Positions 17,153 through 25,994 of a stretch of 64,000 nucleotides of DNA are shown in pieces. The notes under the pieces were generated by a model, which worked only from the letters and a program-made list of their open reading frames with translations, did not search any database and was not told the DNA's origin. The position numbers and the translations under genes are program-made. The stretch comes from Methylobacterium sp. C25 (GTDB lineage Bacteria; Pseudomonadota; Alphaproteobacteria; Rhizobiales; Beijerinckiaceae), in NCBI RefSeq assembly GCF_021352225.1, contig NZ_JAAUVI010000004.1, positions 367,688-431,687 of the forward strand, written 5' to 3'. Positions within the stretch are counted from its first letter, which is position 1, and every line of letters begins with the position of its first letter.

Positions 17153-18568
17153 TCAATGGTTCTCGTGGCCGTGCACGCTCGAAGCGACGTGGCGCTTGCG
17201 AGGGTCGACCACGCGCAGGTCGGTCTCTCGGGCGCGTTTGCCGGTGTTCGGCGCGCGAGCCGGCTCGGGCATCGGATCGCCGGTCCATTCGTAGGTCTGC
17301 GTACCTTCGGGATGCTTGTACCAGCCCGGGTCGCGGTAATCGCCTGCCGCGAGGTCCGGGCGGACCTTCAGGACAGTAAACATGCCGCCCATCTCGACCG
17401 AGCCGAACGGTCCGTCGCCCGTCATCATCGGCAGCGTGTTTTCGGGCAGCGGCATCTTCATCTCTGACATCATGCCCATGCCGTTCGAGCCCATCGGCAT
17501 GTAGCCGGGCGCGACTTTCCGGATCTGCGGCGCCGTCCGCTTGAGGTTGACGCCCAGATAGGTGCGCACCGAATGGCCCATGGCGTTCATGGTGTGGTGC
17601 GACTTGTGGCAATGCACCGCCCAGTCGCCCGGATTGTCGGCGGTGAACTCGATGGCGCGCATCTGCCCGACGGCGACGTCGACCGAGACCTCCGGCCATT
17701 GCGCGGCCACGTCGATCCAGCCGCCGTCGGTGCCGGTGACCTTGAAGTCGCCGCCATGCACGTGGATTGGGTGGTTGGTCATGGTCAGGTTGCCGAAGCG
17801 CATCCGGACTTTGTCGCCCTGGCGGACGACGATCGGGTCGATGCCCGGCCAGACGCGGCTGTTGAAGCACCACATGTTCATGTCGAGCATCGTGTTGACC
17901 TTGGGCACGTAGGCCCCGGCCTCGATGTCGTAGGCGTTCAACAGCCAGACGAAGTCGCGGTCGACCCGCCGCTCGGCCGGGTCGCGCGGATGGACGACGA
18001 AGAAGCCCATCATGCCCATCGCCATCTGGACCATCTCGTCCGAGTGCGGATGGTACATGAAGGTGCCCGACCGCTGCAGCACGAACTCGTAGACGAAGGT
18101 CTTGCCCGGCGGGATGCCGGGCTGCGTCAGGCCGACGACGCCGTCCATGCCGTTGGGCACGGCCTGGCCGTGCCAGTGCACGGTGGTGGCCTCGGGCAGG
18201 CGGTTGGTGACGAAGATGCGGACCTTGTCGCCCTCGACCGCCTCGATGGTCGGACCCGGCGATTGGCCGTTATAGCCCCACAGATGCGCGTTCATCCCCG
18301 GCGCCATCTCGCGCACGACGGGCTCGGCGACGAGGTGGAATTCCTTCCAATCCCCTTTCATGCGCCAGGGCAGCGTCCAGCCGTTGAGCGTGACCACCGG
18401 CTGGTAGTCTGGCCCGCTCGTTGGATGGAGCGGAGGCTGCGTGGTGGCTTTGGTCGCGGACGGCGCCTCCGGCAGGCCGGCGGCCTGTGTGCGCCCGCTG
18501 ATCATCGAAGTCCCGGCGAGGACGAGACCCCCGGCTCCGAGGATGCCTCTGCGTGATAAGTGGCTCAT
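17153..18568 (-). CDS. Tat-exported multicopper oxidase (CopA/CueO-like)
   Basis: A 471-residue periplasmic multicopper oxidase. The N-terminus MSHLSRRGILGAG is a Tat signal. Copper ligands are present in order: HWHG (131-134), HPH (173-175), HPIHVH (266-271) and the C-terminal HCHKSHHTMNAM (319-330), so the type 1 and trinuclear sites look intact. A Met-rich segment (MGSNGMGMMSEMKMPLPE) follows, typical of copper-resistance oxidases that bind Cu(I). It probably oxidises Cu(I) to the less toxic Cu(II). It forms a cluster with the TolC gene 37 bases upstream. Confidence 0.9.
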   Translation of the reverse strand: MSHLSRRGILGAGGLVLAGTSMISGRTQAAGLPEAPSATKATTQPPLHPTSGPDYQPVVTLNGWTLPWRMKGDWKEFHLVAEPVVREMAPGMNAHLWGYNGQSPGPTIEAVEGDKVRIFVTNRLPEATTVHWHGQAVPNGMDGVVGLTQPGIPPGKTFVYEFVLQRSGTFMYHPHSDEMVQMAMGMMGFFVVHPRDPAERRVDRDFVWLLNAYDIEAGAYVPKVNTMLDMNMWCFNSRVWPGIDPIVVRQGDKVRMRFGNLTMTNHPIHVHGGDFKVTGTDGGWIDVAAQWPEVSVDVAVGQMRAIEFTADNPGDWAVHCHKSHHTMNAMGHSVRTYLGVNLKRTAPQIRKVAPGYMPMGSNGMGMMSEMKMPLPENTLPMMTGDGPFGSVEMGGMFTVLKVRPDLAAGDYRDPGWYKHPEGTQTYEWTGDPMPEPARAPNTGKRARETDLRVVDPRKRHVASSVHGHENH

Positions 18569-18605
18569 GGGCTTGCTCCGAATGGTCTGAACGGATGCGC
18601 GCGGC

Positions 18606-20105
18606 TCAGCCGCCGGGCGTCGCGATCGCGAGGCTGGAGCCGGTATTGGCGCCGGGGGCTTCGCCGCCGAAGGACCCGCCGGAATAGCCTCCGCCGAGGG
18701 TTGCGGCCTGGAGGTCGGTCGCCGCGATCCAGAAATCGCGACGCGCCTCGATAGCCTGGATGCTGCTCAGGATGCGGGCGCGGGCATCGACGATCAGGGT
18801 CGTGACGTCGATGAGCATGCCGCTGTATTGCAGCAGGGCCTGGTCCTGGACCGTCTTGCGCAGCGGCAGGACGCTCGCCTGGTAATGCCGCGTGATGTCG
18901 TACTGGCCGCGATAGCGCTGCCACGCCTCCCGGACCTCGGAGCGGGCGTTGACGGCGCGTTCGGCGAGGCGGTTGGCCGAGGCGAGATAGGCCTCGCTCG
19001 CGCCCTGGATGGTCGACGTCCCGAAATCGTAGATGGGGATGGTGAGATCGCCGGTGAAGCCGTTCAGGCTCTTCTTGTCGATTGTCGGCGGTGCGTCCGC
19101 CGTCCCGGGCATCCTGGACCGGCTGAACCGGTTGGCGAAACCTACGTCAAAGACACTGACGAAGCTGCTCACCTGCGAGAGGCCGTACTGGCCGGCAAGC
19201 GAATGCAATTCGAAGCGCGCGGCCTGGACGTCGGTCCGCTTGCGCATCGCCTCGGTCTCGATCTCGCCGCCAGGAACGAGCCGGGCGGGGAGCGCTGGCA
19301 GGCCGTTCGGCAGCCGAAAATCCGTCTCGCGCCCCCATAGGCCAAGCAGGCGCGTCAGGCGTTCGCGCTCGGCTCGCTGCTGCACTCGGGCCTTGCCGAG
19401 CTGGGCGCCGAGTTCGCTGTAGAAGGCTTGCTCGCGCGCCTGTTCGAGCTTGTTGAGCGCACCCGTCTCGCCGAGCTGCTTGGCCAGCATCGCGGAGGAT
19501 TCCGCACCGGCGAGCGCCTGTTCGAGGAAGGCCGTCGCCTGGTTCGCGGCCACGGTCCGATAGAACTGTCGCCGCGCCTCGCCGGCGAGACGCAGTACCT
19601 GCTCGGCCGCGTGATACTGGTCGGCCCTGAAGCGATCGCGGGCGATCTCTGCGCGCGCTGGCAAGGTCGCGAGGTCCAGGAGGCTGGCGGCCACCGAGCG
19701 CTCGATCTCGGTGTTGAAGCCGAGGCCCCATTGCGTGATGGACAAGCGAGGGGCCGGCGGCAGCGTCGCCTGGACGTACTGCGCCTCGGAGACGCCAAGG
19801 TCGTTGAAGGCGGCCTGCAGACCGCGGTTCTTGAGAAGCGCGACCTGGACGGCACTGTCGGGTGTCAGCGGCCTACGAAGCAGCATGTCCGTCTGCGCGC
19901 CAGCGGATAGCGCGCCTTCCACGTCGGCGACCTTGACGACGTGCTTCCTGAGGTCGAGCGCCGCGTATTCACGCGCCGGCCCGAGCCCAGCGTCGGGCGA
20001 GAAGCCCACGCAGCCGCCGAGGGTCAGGCCGATGCCTGCCAGGCTCGCCGCTGCCCTCAGCCGGCGTCCGGTGCCATGCAGCTGCCGATGATGGGGCGGT
20101 CTCAT
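18606..20105 (-). CDS. TolC-family outer-membrane efflux lipoprotein
   Basis: A 499-residue TolC/OprM-like protein with a lipoprotein signal (LGGC lipobox near residue 30) and two long helical repeats ending in GVSEAQYVQA, LDLATLPARAEIAR and LTIPIYDFGTSTIQGASEAY. Such proteins form the outer-membrane channel of RND-type metal efflux pumps. No membrane-fusion or RND gene is visible nearby, so it may pair with a pump elsewhere or act with the multicopper oxidase. Its ATG overlaps the stop of the small lipoprotein gene upstream (TGATG). Confidence 0.85.
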   Translation of the reverse strand: MRPPHHRQLHGTGRRLRAAASLAGIGLTLGGCVGFSPDAGLGPAREYAALDLRKHVVKVADVEGALSAGAQTDMLLRRPLTPDSAVQVALLKNRGLQAAFNDLGVSEAQYVQATLPPAPRLSITQWGLGFNTEIERSVAASLLDLATLPARAEIARDRFRADQYHAAEQVLRLAGEARRQFYRTVAANQATAFLEQALAGAESSAMLAKQLGETGALNKLEQAREQAFYSELGAQLGKARVQQRAERERLTRLLGLWGRETDFRLPNGLPALPARLVPGGEIETEAMRKRTDVQAARFELHSLAGQYGLSQVSSFVSVFDVGFANRFSRSRMPGTADAPPTIDKKSLNGFTGDLTIPIYDFGTSTIQGASEAYLASANRLAERAVNARSEVREAWQRYRGQYDITRHYQASVLPLRKTVQDQALLQYSGMLIDVTTLIVDARARILSSIQAIEARRDFWIAATDLQAATLGGGYSGGSFGGEAPGANTGSSLAIATPGG

Positions 20106-20407
20106 CAGCGGCCTCCCATGTCGTGCTTGCCGCCCATCCTGGGCATCCGGGAATGATCCATGCCGTCCATTCCCTCCATGCCGCCGGAGCCGCCCTTCGG
20201 CGTCACGCGCCTGTTCTGCTCGATCCAGTCCTTCGGCTCGGCGACGTCAAACCGTTTCACGCCCGCCGTCACGGGAGCATAGCGCGCCGGCCTGACGCGG
20301 ACGTAGGGATCGTCGGGCCTGTCGAGCCAGACCGGCGAGGCGGACGGGACGCAGGCGGCAAGGGGCCACGCCGTCGCCAGGGCGACGGTTCTCGAAAACT
20401 TGGACAT
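20105..20407 (-). CDS. Small Met/His-containing lipoprotein
   Basis: About 100 residues with a lipoprotein-type signal (ALATAWPLAAC lipobox). The mature part is short and its C-terminus is rich in Gly, Met, Asp and His (GMEGMDGMDHSRMPRMGGKHDM), a composition typical of periplasmic copper-binding proteins. It overlaps the TolC gene by one base, so the two are coupled. The ATG at 20407 is chosen; an in-frame ATG three codons upstream is possible. Copper binding is inferred from composition only. Confidence 0.7.
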   Translation of the reverse strand: MSKFSRTVALATAWPLAACVPSASPVWLDRPDDPYVRVRPARYAPVTAGVKRFDVAEPKDWIEQNRRVTPKGGSGGMEGMDGMDHSRMPRMGGKHDMGGR

Positions 20408-20576
20408 CGTGAGCATCCCGGAACGGGGGCGGACGGCCGCGGGCGGAGCTCGCGGGCTTCGGGATCGGCGACGCCTGCCGGCGCGGCGGGACGACGTGCG
20501 TCGGCCGGCTACGGTCGGTCTAGATCGTCGAGTTGTTGGAAAGGCGACGCGGCCTGGTCGTCGGCACGGGTCGGGA

Positions 20577-20601
20577 GCGGGCGCCGCTCAGCGGCGCCCG
20601 C
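20577..20601 (-). terminator. GC-rich perfect palindrome downstream of the His-rich gene
   Basis: A near-perfect palindrome with about 12-base arms (GGGCGCCGCT and complement) lies 5 bases after the stop at 20607. It lacks a T-run, so it may be a Rho-dependent pause site or a transcript-stabilising hairpin rather than a true intrinsic terminator. Confidence 0.45.
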
Positions 20602-20606
20602 CTGCC

Positions 20607-21053
20607 TCAGGCAACGGGCCTGGGCGGGCGCTCGATGCGCACGGGATGCATGTCGACGGCAACGTCTTCCCGATCCATCCGAACGGGATCGGACTGACGA
20701 AAGCTCAGGACCGCGCCCGACCAGGGCTGGGCTGGCATCGCGGCCTGGCAGGACAGCGGGCAACAGGTCGCGAGGCAGCCGGACCGCTTGTGCTCGTGAT
20801 GCTTGTGTTGCTGGTGCGCGGACGGCCCCATGCCACCGTCGGTATCGGCTGCTTGGACTGCACCCGCGTGAGCGACCATCGCGGCGTGATCGTGATGAGT
20901 CATCGCGCGGGCCGATCCTGCCGCATGGTCGGCGGTAGCATGCTTGACCATCGTGCACGGCGCCCCCGGCGCGACGGCTACGGCGACCGCGAGGATGGCA
21001 AGCAGCAATGTGCGCACGAATGCCACGAGGAGGACGGCCCTATCCGTTAGCAT
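20607..21053 (-). CDS. Exported His/Cys-rich hypothetical protein
   Basis: A 148-residue protein with an N-terminal signal or anchor (VRTLLLAILAVAVAVAPGAP), a His-rich middle (MTHHDHAAMVAHAG, SAHQQHKHHEHKRSGC) and a Cys cluster CLATCCPLSCQ. The composition suggests metal binding in the periplasm. It is the first gene of the minus-strand copper module. The ATG at 21053 has a GAAGG site 6 bases upstream; a TTG 33 bases upstream is less likely. I do not recognise a named family. Confidence 0.6.
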   Translation of the reverse strand: MLTDRAVLLVAFVRTLLLAILAVAVAVAPGAPCTMVKHATADHAAGSARAMTHHDHAAMVAHAGAVQAADTDGGMGPSAHQQHKHHEHKRSGCLATCCPLSCQAAMPAQPWSGAVLSFRQSDPVRMDREDVAVDMHPVRIERPPRPVA

Positions 21054-21140
21054 CGCAACCTTCGCACGCTCCAAGTCGATCGACAACGTAAGAAAGACTT
21101 AAGGTGTCCTACGTGTTGGAATTGCGCCACAGGTTTCGGT

Positions 21141-21290
21141 CGATTCTATCGGGCGGAACGCACGCGGCACACGCCCGGCAACGGGCTCGGCCTCGGTCTG
21201 GTGACGGCTATCGCCAAGCTGCACGGTTAGTCGATCGCGGCTCTCGGCGCGCATGGCGGTAGCAGCCGCTTTGAACTGAGGCGTCCACCT
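21141..21290 (+). pseudogene. Histidine-kinase C-terminal remnant
   Basis: The reading RFYRAERTRHTPGNGLGLG followed by LVTAIAKLHG is a clear G2-box and C-terminus of a sensor kinase, with no upstream kinase sequence. An in-frame TAG at 21228-21230 is followed by another kinase-like tail (ALGAHGGSSRFELR). It is a degraded fragment left between the copper module and the VIT gene. Confidence 0.7.
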
Positions 21291-21454
21291 GAGCATCACG
21301 GGCGGGCGGCGTTGCAGGGCGTTCGCGAGAGGACGATTCGGGCCGTTGCCGAAATCGCTTCGAAACGAGGCTAGACACTGGCACCCCCTGGGTCGATTCG
21401 GGCGCTGCAGCGCCTGCGTGCCCTGCCAGAGCGCTTGCCGCGAGGGGTTTCACG

Positions 21455-22159
21455 ATGCGACCTGTCCACTCGGAACGTCATCTGATCAACCGGATCGGGT
21501 GGCTGCGAGCTGCGGTGCTCGGTGCCAACGACGGTCTGGTCTCGACGGCCAGTCTCATCGTGGGGGTCGCGGCCTCGGCAGCCGGGACGAGCGAGATTGT
21601 GGTCGCTGGAAGTGCGGGTCTCGTCGCAGGCGCCATGTCGATGGCTGCCGGCGAATACGTGTCGGTCAGCTCCCAATCCGACACCGAGCGAGCCGATCTC
21701 GCGAAGGAGAGGTGCGAACTCACCGAGGATCCGGATGCCGAGCGAGAGGAACTCGCACGGATCTACGTGGATCGTGGCCTCGATGCTTCGCTGGCGCGTC
21801 AAGTCGCCGAGGAACTGATGGCCAAGGATGCTCTTGGCGCGCATGCCCGTGACGAACTCGGCATGTCGGACGTCACGACCGCCCGCCCTGTACAGGCGGC
21901 GCTCACTTCGGCCGCGACCTTCTCGGCCGGAGCCGCACTCCCGCTCGCTGTCGCGGCACTCTCACCGATGCGCCTTACAAATTACACAGTGGCCACGGCC
22001 TCGCTAATATTTCTGGCGGCGCTCGGCGCGCTTGGCGCAAGAGCCGGCGGGGCTAGTGGCGTCGATTGCCGCCGCGCGACGATGCGTGTGACCTTCTGGG
22101 GTACTTTCGCAATGGCGGTCACCGCGCTTATTGGAAGCCTCATCGGAAAGGTTGTCTGA
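21455..22159 (+). CDS. VIT1/CCC1-family Fe(II)/Mn(II) transporter
   Basis: A 234-residue membrane protein with the VIT signature: RAAVLGANDGLVSTASLIVG in helix 1, SMAAGEYVSVSSQSD, then a cytoplasmic metal-binding domain with acidic residues (ERADLAKERCELTEDPDAER), and C-terminal helices. The family moves iron or manganese out of the cytoplasm in exchange for protons. The intact GAND and MAAGEY motifs suggest it works. It is transcribed alone; the large AT-rich stretch after it contains no gene. Confidence 0.88.
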   Translation: MRPVHSERHLINRIGWLRAAVLGANDGLVSTASLIVGVAASAAGTSEIVVAGSAGLVAGAMSMAAGEYVSVSSQSDTERADLAKERCELTEDPDAEREELARIYVDRGLDASLARQVAEELMAKDALGAHARDELGMSDVTTARPVQAALTSAATFSAGAALPLAVAALSPMRLTNYTVATASLIFLAALGALGARAGGASGVDCRRATMRVTFWGTFAMAVTALIGSLIGKVV

Positions 22160-22356
22160 CCGCCACTTGAGGAGGATCGCAAAGTCGGTTAAGTTAAATT
22201 TGGAAAAAATCGTTATTATATCTCATCTTGCCATGATAAATACAAATATTTGTATTATTTAGCGATCAGTTTTTCAAAAATCTAATATGACATGTGCTTC
22301 AAGGGGATAATCGCAAATCATAAATATAATAGGTTCAGCTAAATTTCAAAAATATA
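22160..22356. other. AT-rich intergenic block with an 18-bp palindrome
   Basis: About 200 bases of strongly AT-rich DNA in a GC-rich region, between two convergent genes. It includes a perfect 18-base palindrome (AATACAAATATTTGTATT) at 22239-22256. No gene fits. Such islands are often binding sites for xenogeneic silencers or recent insertions. Confidence 0.55.
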
Positions 22357-22848
22357 TTATCTAAATACGATTGCCTTTTTCACAGCATCGAGAAGCCATT
22401 CATCGCGGGTCTGACCTGCTTTGGCCGCAGCAGCATCGACCTGCGCTGACAATGCGGTCTGCAGTGGCAGTGAGACGATGATCGCGTCCGACGTTTGCCC
22501 GGGATCGTAGACGTAACCCGTGATCTCGGAGGCGAATCGGCGCACGGCTTCCCGCTTCCTATCTAGTGACAGGCTGTCGTCGCCATCGACCAGAGGGCAA
22601 TAGGCGGCTACTGCGTTATCGACAATCATCCCAGCCGAAACGCCGTCGGCTTTCAAGCGCTTAACGGCTTCGCGCAGACCGCCGTTGGCGCCCACCTGGG
22701 ATCGTGGTGCGGTCACCGCCTTCGCCAGAGCATCGTTTCCGGCATTGTGTTCGGACGGCGGCTTGCCGCAATCGAGCCCGTCGGCTGCGGCCGGACCGAT
22801 CGACAATGCGACGAGGAAGGCCGCCGCCAAGCATAGACGCTGCGTCAT
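22357..22848 (-). CDS. Exported hypothetical protein
   Basis: A 163-residue protein with a signal peptide (MTQRLCLAAAFLVALSIGPA) followed by a soluble helical domain with two Cys (LDCGKPPSEHN, AAYCPLVDGD), ending TRDEWLLDAVKKAIVFR. I do not recognise the family. The ATG at 22848 starts at the signal peptide; the open frame upstream is the shadow of the YfdX gene. It lies 88 bases downstream of yfdX on the same strand and probably belongs with it. Confidence 0.65.
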   Translation of the reverse strand: MTQRLCLAAAFLVALSIGPAAADGLDCGKPPSEHNAGNDALAKAVTAPRSQVGANGGLREAVKRLKADGVSAGMIVDNAVAAYCPLVDGDDSLSLDRKREAVRRFASEITGYVYDPGQTSDAIIVSLPLQTALSAQVDAAAAKAGQTRDEWLLDAVKKAIVFR

Positions 22849-22936
22849 CGATAAGACCTTTCGTTGCGTTGAGGAGGCTGACCGGATGGACAGCCTCTCG
22901 AAGCGACGTACTCGTTCGGCAGGACGTCCGGCGTCC

Positions 22937-23752
22937 TCAATGCGTCGACGACTTGGCCGCTCCGCTCGATTCCGTCGTATCCGTGGCAGCACTATGCGGA
23001 TCCGTCTTCGCGGGTTGCGCATTCGCGGCCTTCTGAGGGATCGCCGCCGCGTCGAAGACGTCCAACCGCAAACCATCTTCGGCCTGTTTCAGGATCGCGT
23101 TGGCCTCGTAGTATTTGCCCTGTTCGAGCAGCTTCGCGGTCTGATCGACGTCGGTCGTCGTGCTGTCCAGCGGGATGACCGCCATGGTGAAGTTCACGTC
23201 GACGCCGGCGAGCTTCAGTTTCTCGACCGCACCTTTCTGGTCGCCCTTCGCCAGTGTCTTGTTGGCATCGGAGACGGCGCTCGCCTTCTGCGGCGTTGCC
23301 ACAAAGTCGTCGGCAAGCGTCAGTTGACCATCGACCGGCAGCCACGCGATCGGTTTGGTGGCTTCGGGCTTCGCCGCGCCGTTCGCTTGGTCCGACGACG
23401 CCTTGTCGCTCGTCGCATTACCGTTCGCCGCCGTCGCCGGTTTCTTGAGATCGGCTTCCGCCTTCGTGAACACGGTCTCGTCGGTCTTGGCCTTCCCGAG
23501 CGCGGCCTGAGCATTGCTGATCAGCGATTTCGCCTGATCGGGATTGGCATCGAAGATCGCGACGCGGGCCATGTGCATGTCGCGGAAGGCCTGCGCACCG
23601 TCGGCGGACAGCTTGCCGATGTCGCGATCGGCGGCCTTCTGCGCCGTGCTCGTCATGGGTGACGATCCGGCCGCCTGCTCGGCGGCGTAGGCGCCGCCGC
23701 CGATGACGGTCGACGCGACGAGGAGACTGGCAAGTAGACGACGCTGGGTCAT
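22937..23752 (-). CDS. YfdX-family exported protein
   Basis: A 271-residue secreted protein: signal peptide (RRLLASLLVASTVIGGGAYA), then a helical domain with DMHMARVAIFDANPDQAKSL, PVDGQLTLADDFVATPQKA, KLKLAGVDVNFTMAVIPLDS and a C-terminal LEQGKYYEANAILKQAEDGL, all hallmarks of YfdX. In E. coli YfdX is linked to acid and multidrug resistance. A low-complexity Ala/Lys/Ser insert (about 105-135) and a Ser/Thr-rich tail are probably disordered. The start is set by the signal peptide. Confidence 0.85.
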   Translation of the reverse strand: MTQRRLLASLLVASTVIGGGAYAAEQAAGSSPMTSTAQKAADRDIGKLSADGAQAFRDMHMARVAIFDANPDQAKSLISNAQAALGKAKTDETVFTKAEADLKKPATAANGNATSDKASSDQANGAAKPEATKPIAWLPVDGQLTLADDFVATPQKASAVSDANKTLAKGDQKGAVEKLKLAGVDVNFTMAVIPLDSTTTDVDQTAKLLEQGKYYEANAILKQAEDGLRLDVFDAAAIPQKAANAQPAKTDPHSAATDTTESSGAAKSSTH

Positions 23753-24130
23753 GACATTCTCTCCTTCATGTCCCTTCCGGCTTCGGCGGTCGTGTCTGCG
23801 GGCCGTCTTGCGCTGCGGGACTGAGGGGGAACGTGATCTTTCGGGCGGCGTTGCATGAAGTCTTGGTAATGATCTGAACATCCACCAGAAAGCTGAACCG
23901 CTTTGTATAAAGTTTGGCACCTAGTGCGCCGTTGTTCTTCAAATATTGATTTTAGCTGTCGATCGACAGAACCAATGGTTGCTCTGATCGACCTGTCCAC
24001 ACACGCTTCCGGCATCAGGAGCGGCCCGGCACGGCTCGTACACATCCCGCCCGCAATAACCTTCCAAGCAAGCAACATCGCTCTCTCGGGAGCGTTGCTC
24101 TGGTATCGAGCGACGCGGGGAGTGGTTTGG
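23753..24130. other. Divergent promoter region between yfdX and the DoxX operon
   Basis: About 378 bases between two divergent transcription units. No gene is convincing, although the DoxX frame stays open upstream of its start. The region should contain both promoters; I could not assign clear -35/-10 boxes. Confidence 0.4.
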
Positions 24131-24613
24131 ATGGAGGGTGGTGTCGAGGTCCTCGTGACCTTTCTCGCCCGGCTCTCGCTGGTGCTGCTATTTCTGCCCT
24201 TCTCGGCACTCGACAAGGTCCTAAACTTCTCCGCAGCGACCGGACAGGCGGAGCGGATCGTCTCGTCCAAGACGCTCGCCCGCGCCCTGATCCTGGTCGG
24301 CCTCTTCGTCGAGATCGTCATGTCGGCCGGGGTCCTAGGAGGCATTGCCGACCGCTTCTGCGCCTTCGTGCTCGCCGGCTATTGCGGGGTGACTGCCCTG
24401 CTCTGGAAGCAGTTCTGGCGCGAACCGGATTTCCGGCTGGTGGGAAAGAGCCAGGGCCGCGAGGTGTTCTGGGACTTCCTCAAGAACTTCGCGGTCGCGG
24501 GCGGCTTCCTGATGATTGCCTTCGGCCCGAATGCCGGCGGCGTCGCGCGCTTCATCGAAGCGCCCTTCGCCTCGACCCACCCCTATTCCACCACGGAGCC
24601 GGGAACCCGATGA
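24131..24613 (+). CDS. DoxX-family membrane protein
   Basis: A 160-residue four-helix membrane protein starting MEGGVEVLVTFLARLSLVLL with FLPFSALDKVLNF, typical of DoxX proteins. The ATG at 24131 (GGGGAG 9 bases upstream) gives the normal N-terminus; the frame extends upstream without conservation. Its stop overlaps the start of the cupin gene (ATGA), making it the first gene of a four-gene operon. DoxX proteins take part in redox or thiol homeostasis or supply quinone electrons; the specific role here is unknown. Confidence 0.75.
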   Translation: MEGGVEVLVTFLARLSLVLLFLPFSALDKVLNFSAATGQAERIVSSKTLARALILVGLFVEIVMSAGVLGGIADRFCAFVLAGYCGVTALLWKQFWREPDFRLVGKSQGREVFWDFLKNFAVAGGFLMIAFGPNAGGVARFIEAPFASTHPYSTTEPGTR

Positions 24614-25077
24614 GCAAGGACGAAAAGGCCGCCGCCGGAGAGAAGCCGATCGTACCCTACTGGCATCTCTACACCGATGCCGACGGAATCAGCCGACAGA
24701 AATCATGCGCGTTGACTGAGTTCGACCTCAAGACGATGAAGCCGCCCGCCGCCCCACAATGGCAGGGCCTGAAACATCACGACGGCATGACCGTGATGGT
24801 CACGGTGCAGCCGGTCGGCTGGACGGGCGAGTGGCACGAGAACCCTGCCCCGCAATGGATCATCCCGCTTTCCGGCCGCTGGTTCGTCGAATCGATGGAC
24901 GGCACGCGGGTCGAGATGGGGCCGGGCGAGATCAGCTTCGGCGAGGATCAGGATTGCGTGACGAAGGACGGTAGGACGGGTCACCTGTCCGGTACCGTCG
25001 GCAACGAGCCCGCCGTGCTGATGGTGGTGCAGCTCGACACGAAACGCGACGACAAGACGCCCTGCCGGTTCGCGTGA
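24610..25077 (+). CDS. Cupin-domain protein
   Basis: A 155-residue single-domain cupin. The conserved core includes GEWHENPAPQWIIPLSGRW and GPGEISFGEDQDCV, with His and Glu residues placed to bind a metal. The LSG-x-W and G-x-G-E-I patterns fit a beta-barrel. It overlaps doxX and lies 4 bases before the SMP-30 gene. The operon suggests a small-molecule catabolic or modifying function, possibly oxygenase or isomerase; the substrate is unknown. Confidence 0.75.
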   Translation: MSKDEKAAAGEKPIVPYWHLYTDADGISRQKSCALTEFDLKTMKPPAAPQWQGLKHHDGMTVMVTVQPVGWTGEWHENPAPQWIIPLSGRWFVESMDGTRVEMGPGEISFGEDQDCVTKDGRTGHLSGTVGNEPAVLMVVQLDTKRDDKTPCRFA

Positions 25078-25081
25078 TCCG

Positions 25082-25984
25082 ATGGACGGCTTCGAGATCC
25101 ACGACCGGCGTTTCGCCCATTACCTCCTGGCAAATGCCGGCCTGGAGGAACTGGCCGGCGGTTTCCGCTGGGTCGAAGGTCCGGTCTGGATGGGTGACTG
25201 GGATTGCCTGCTGTTCCAGGACCTTCCGCGCAACCGCACCATGCGCTGGTCGGAGCGCGACGGCGTCACGGTCTTTCGCGATCCCTCACAATACGGCAAC
25301 GGCCAGACCCGCGACGGGCAGGGTCGGCTCCTCGCCTGCTCGCATCGCGACCGCTGCCTGATCCGCACCGAGCATGACGGCACGCGCACGACCCTGGTCG
25401 ACACCCATGCCGGTCGGCGCCTCAACGCTCCGAACGACGTGGTCGTTCGCGCCGACGGGACGATCTGGTTCACCGATCCGCTCTACGGCATCTCGAACGA
25501 CTACGAGGGCGGGATCCAGGCCTCCGAGCAGCCGCCGGCCCTGTACCGCTTCGATCCCGCGACGTCCGAGATCCGGGTCGCGGCGAGCGACTTCGACGGG
25601 CCGAACGGTCTGGCCTTCTCGCCGGACGGGCGGCGTCTCTACGTGTCGGAGACGGGCGACCAGTCCACGGAGGCGCCGCGCCAGTTCATCCGGGTGTTCG
25701 ACGTCGATGCGAACGGAGCGTTGACCGGCGGCGAGCTCTTCCACACCATCGCGCCCGGCTATTGCGACGGCATGAAGGTCGACACGGACGGCAACGTCTG
25801 GTCGAGCGCGGCCGACGGTGTGCATTGCCTCTCGCCGCAGGGCGAATTGATGGGCAAGGTGCTGGTGCCGCACCGTGTCGCGAACGTCGCCTGGGGCGGC
25901 CTCTTTCGCAACCGCCTGTTCATTGCTGGTTCGCAGCACCTCTACGCGATCTTCCTAAACCGGCGCGGCGTGTCGTTCCCGTGA
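25082..25984 (+). CDS. SMP-30/gluconolactonase/LRE family protein
   Basis: A 300-residue six-bladed beta-propeller lactonase. It has an N-terminal FRWVEGPVWMGDWDCLLFQD with the metal-binding Glu, LNAPNDVVVRADGTIWFTDP with the central Asn-Asp, FDGPNGLAFSPDGRRLYVSE, and a C-terminal PGYCDGMKVDTDGNVWSS with the metal-binding Asp. All four ligand motifs of this family are present, so it is likely active on a lactone. Its neighbours (cupin, VOC, DoxX) suggest a shared pathway for an unidentified substrate. Confidence 0.85.
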   Translation: MDGFEIHDRRFAHYLLANAGLEELAGGFRWVEGPVWMGDWDCLLFQDLPRNRTMRWSERDGVTVFRDPSQYGNGQTRDGQGRLLACSHRDRCLIRTEHDGTRTTLVDTHAGRRLNAPNDVVVRADGTIWFTDPLYGISNDYEGGIQASEQPPALYRFDPATSEIRVAASDFDGPNGLAFSPDGRRLYVSETGDQSTEAPRQFIRVFDVDANGALTGGELFHTIAPGYCDGMKVDTDGNVWSSAADGVHCLSPQGELMGKVLVPHRVANVAWGGLFRNRLFIAGSQHLYAIFLNRRGVSFP

Positions 25985-25994
25985 GACCTTGCCC

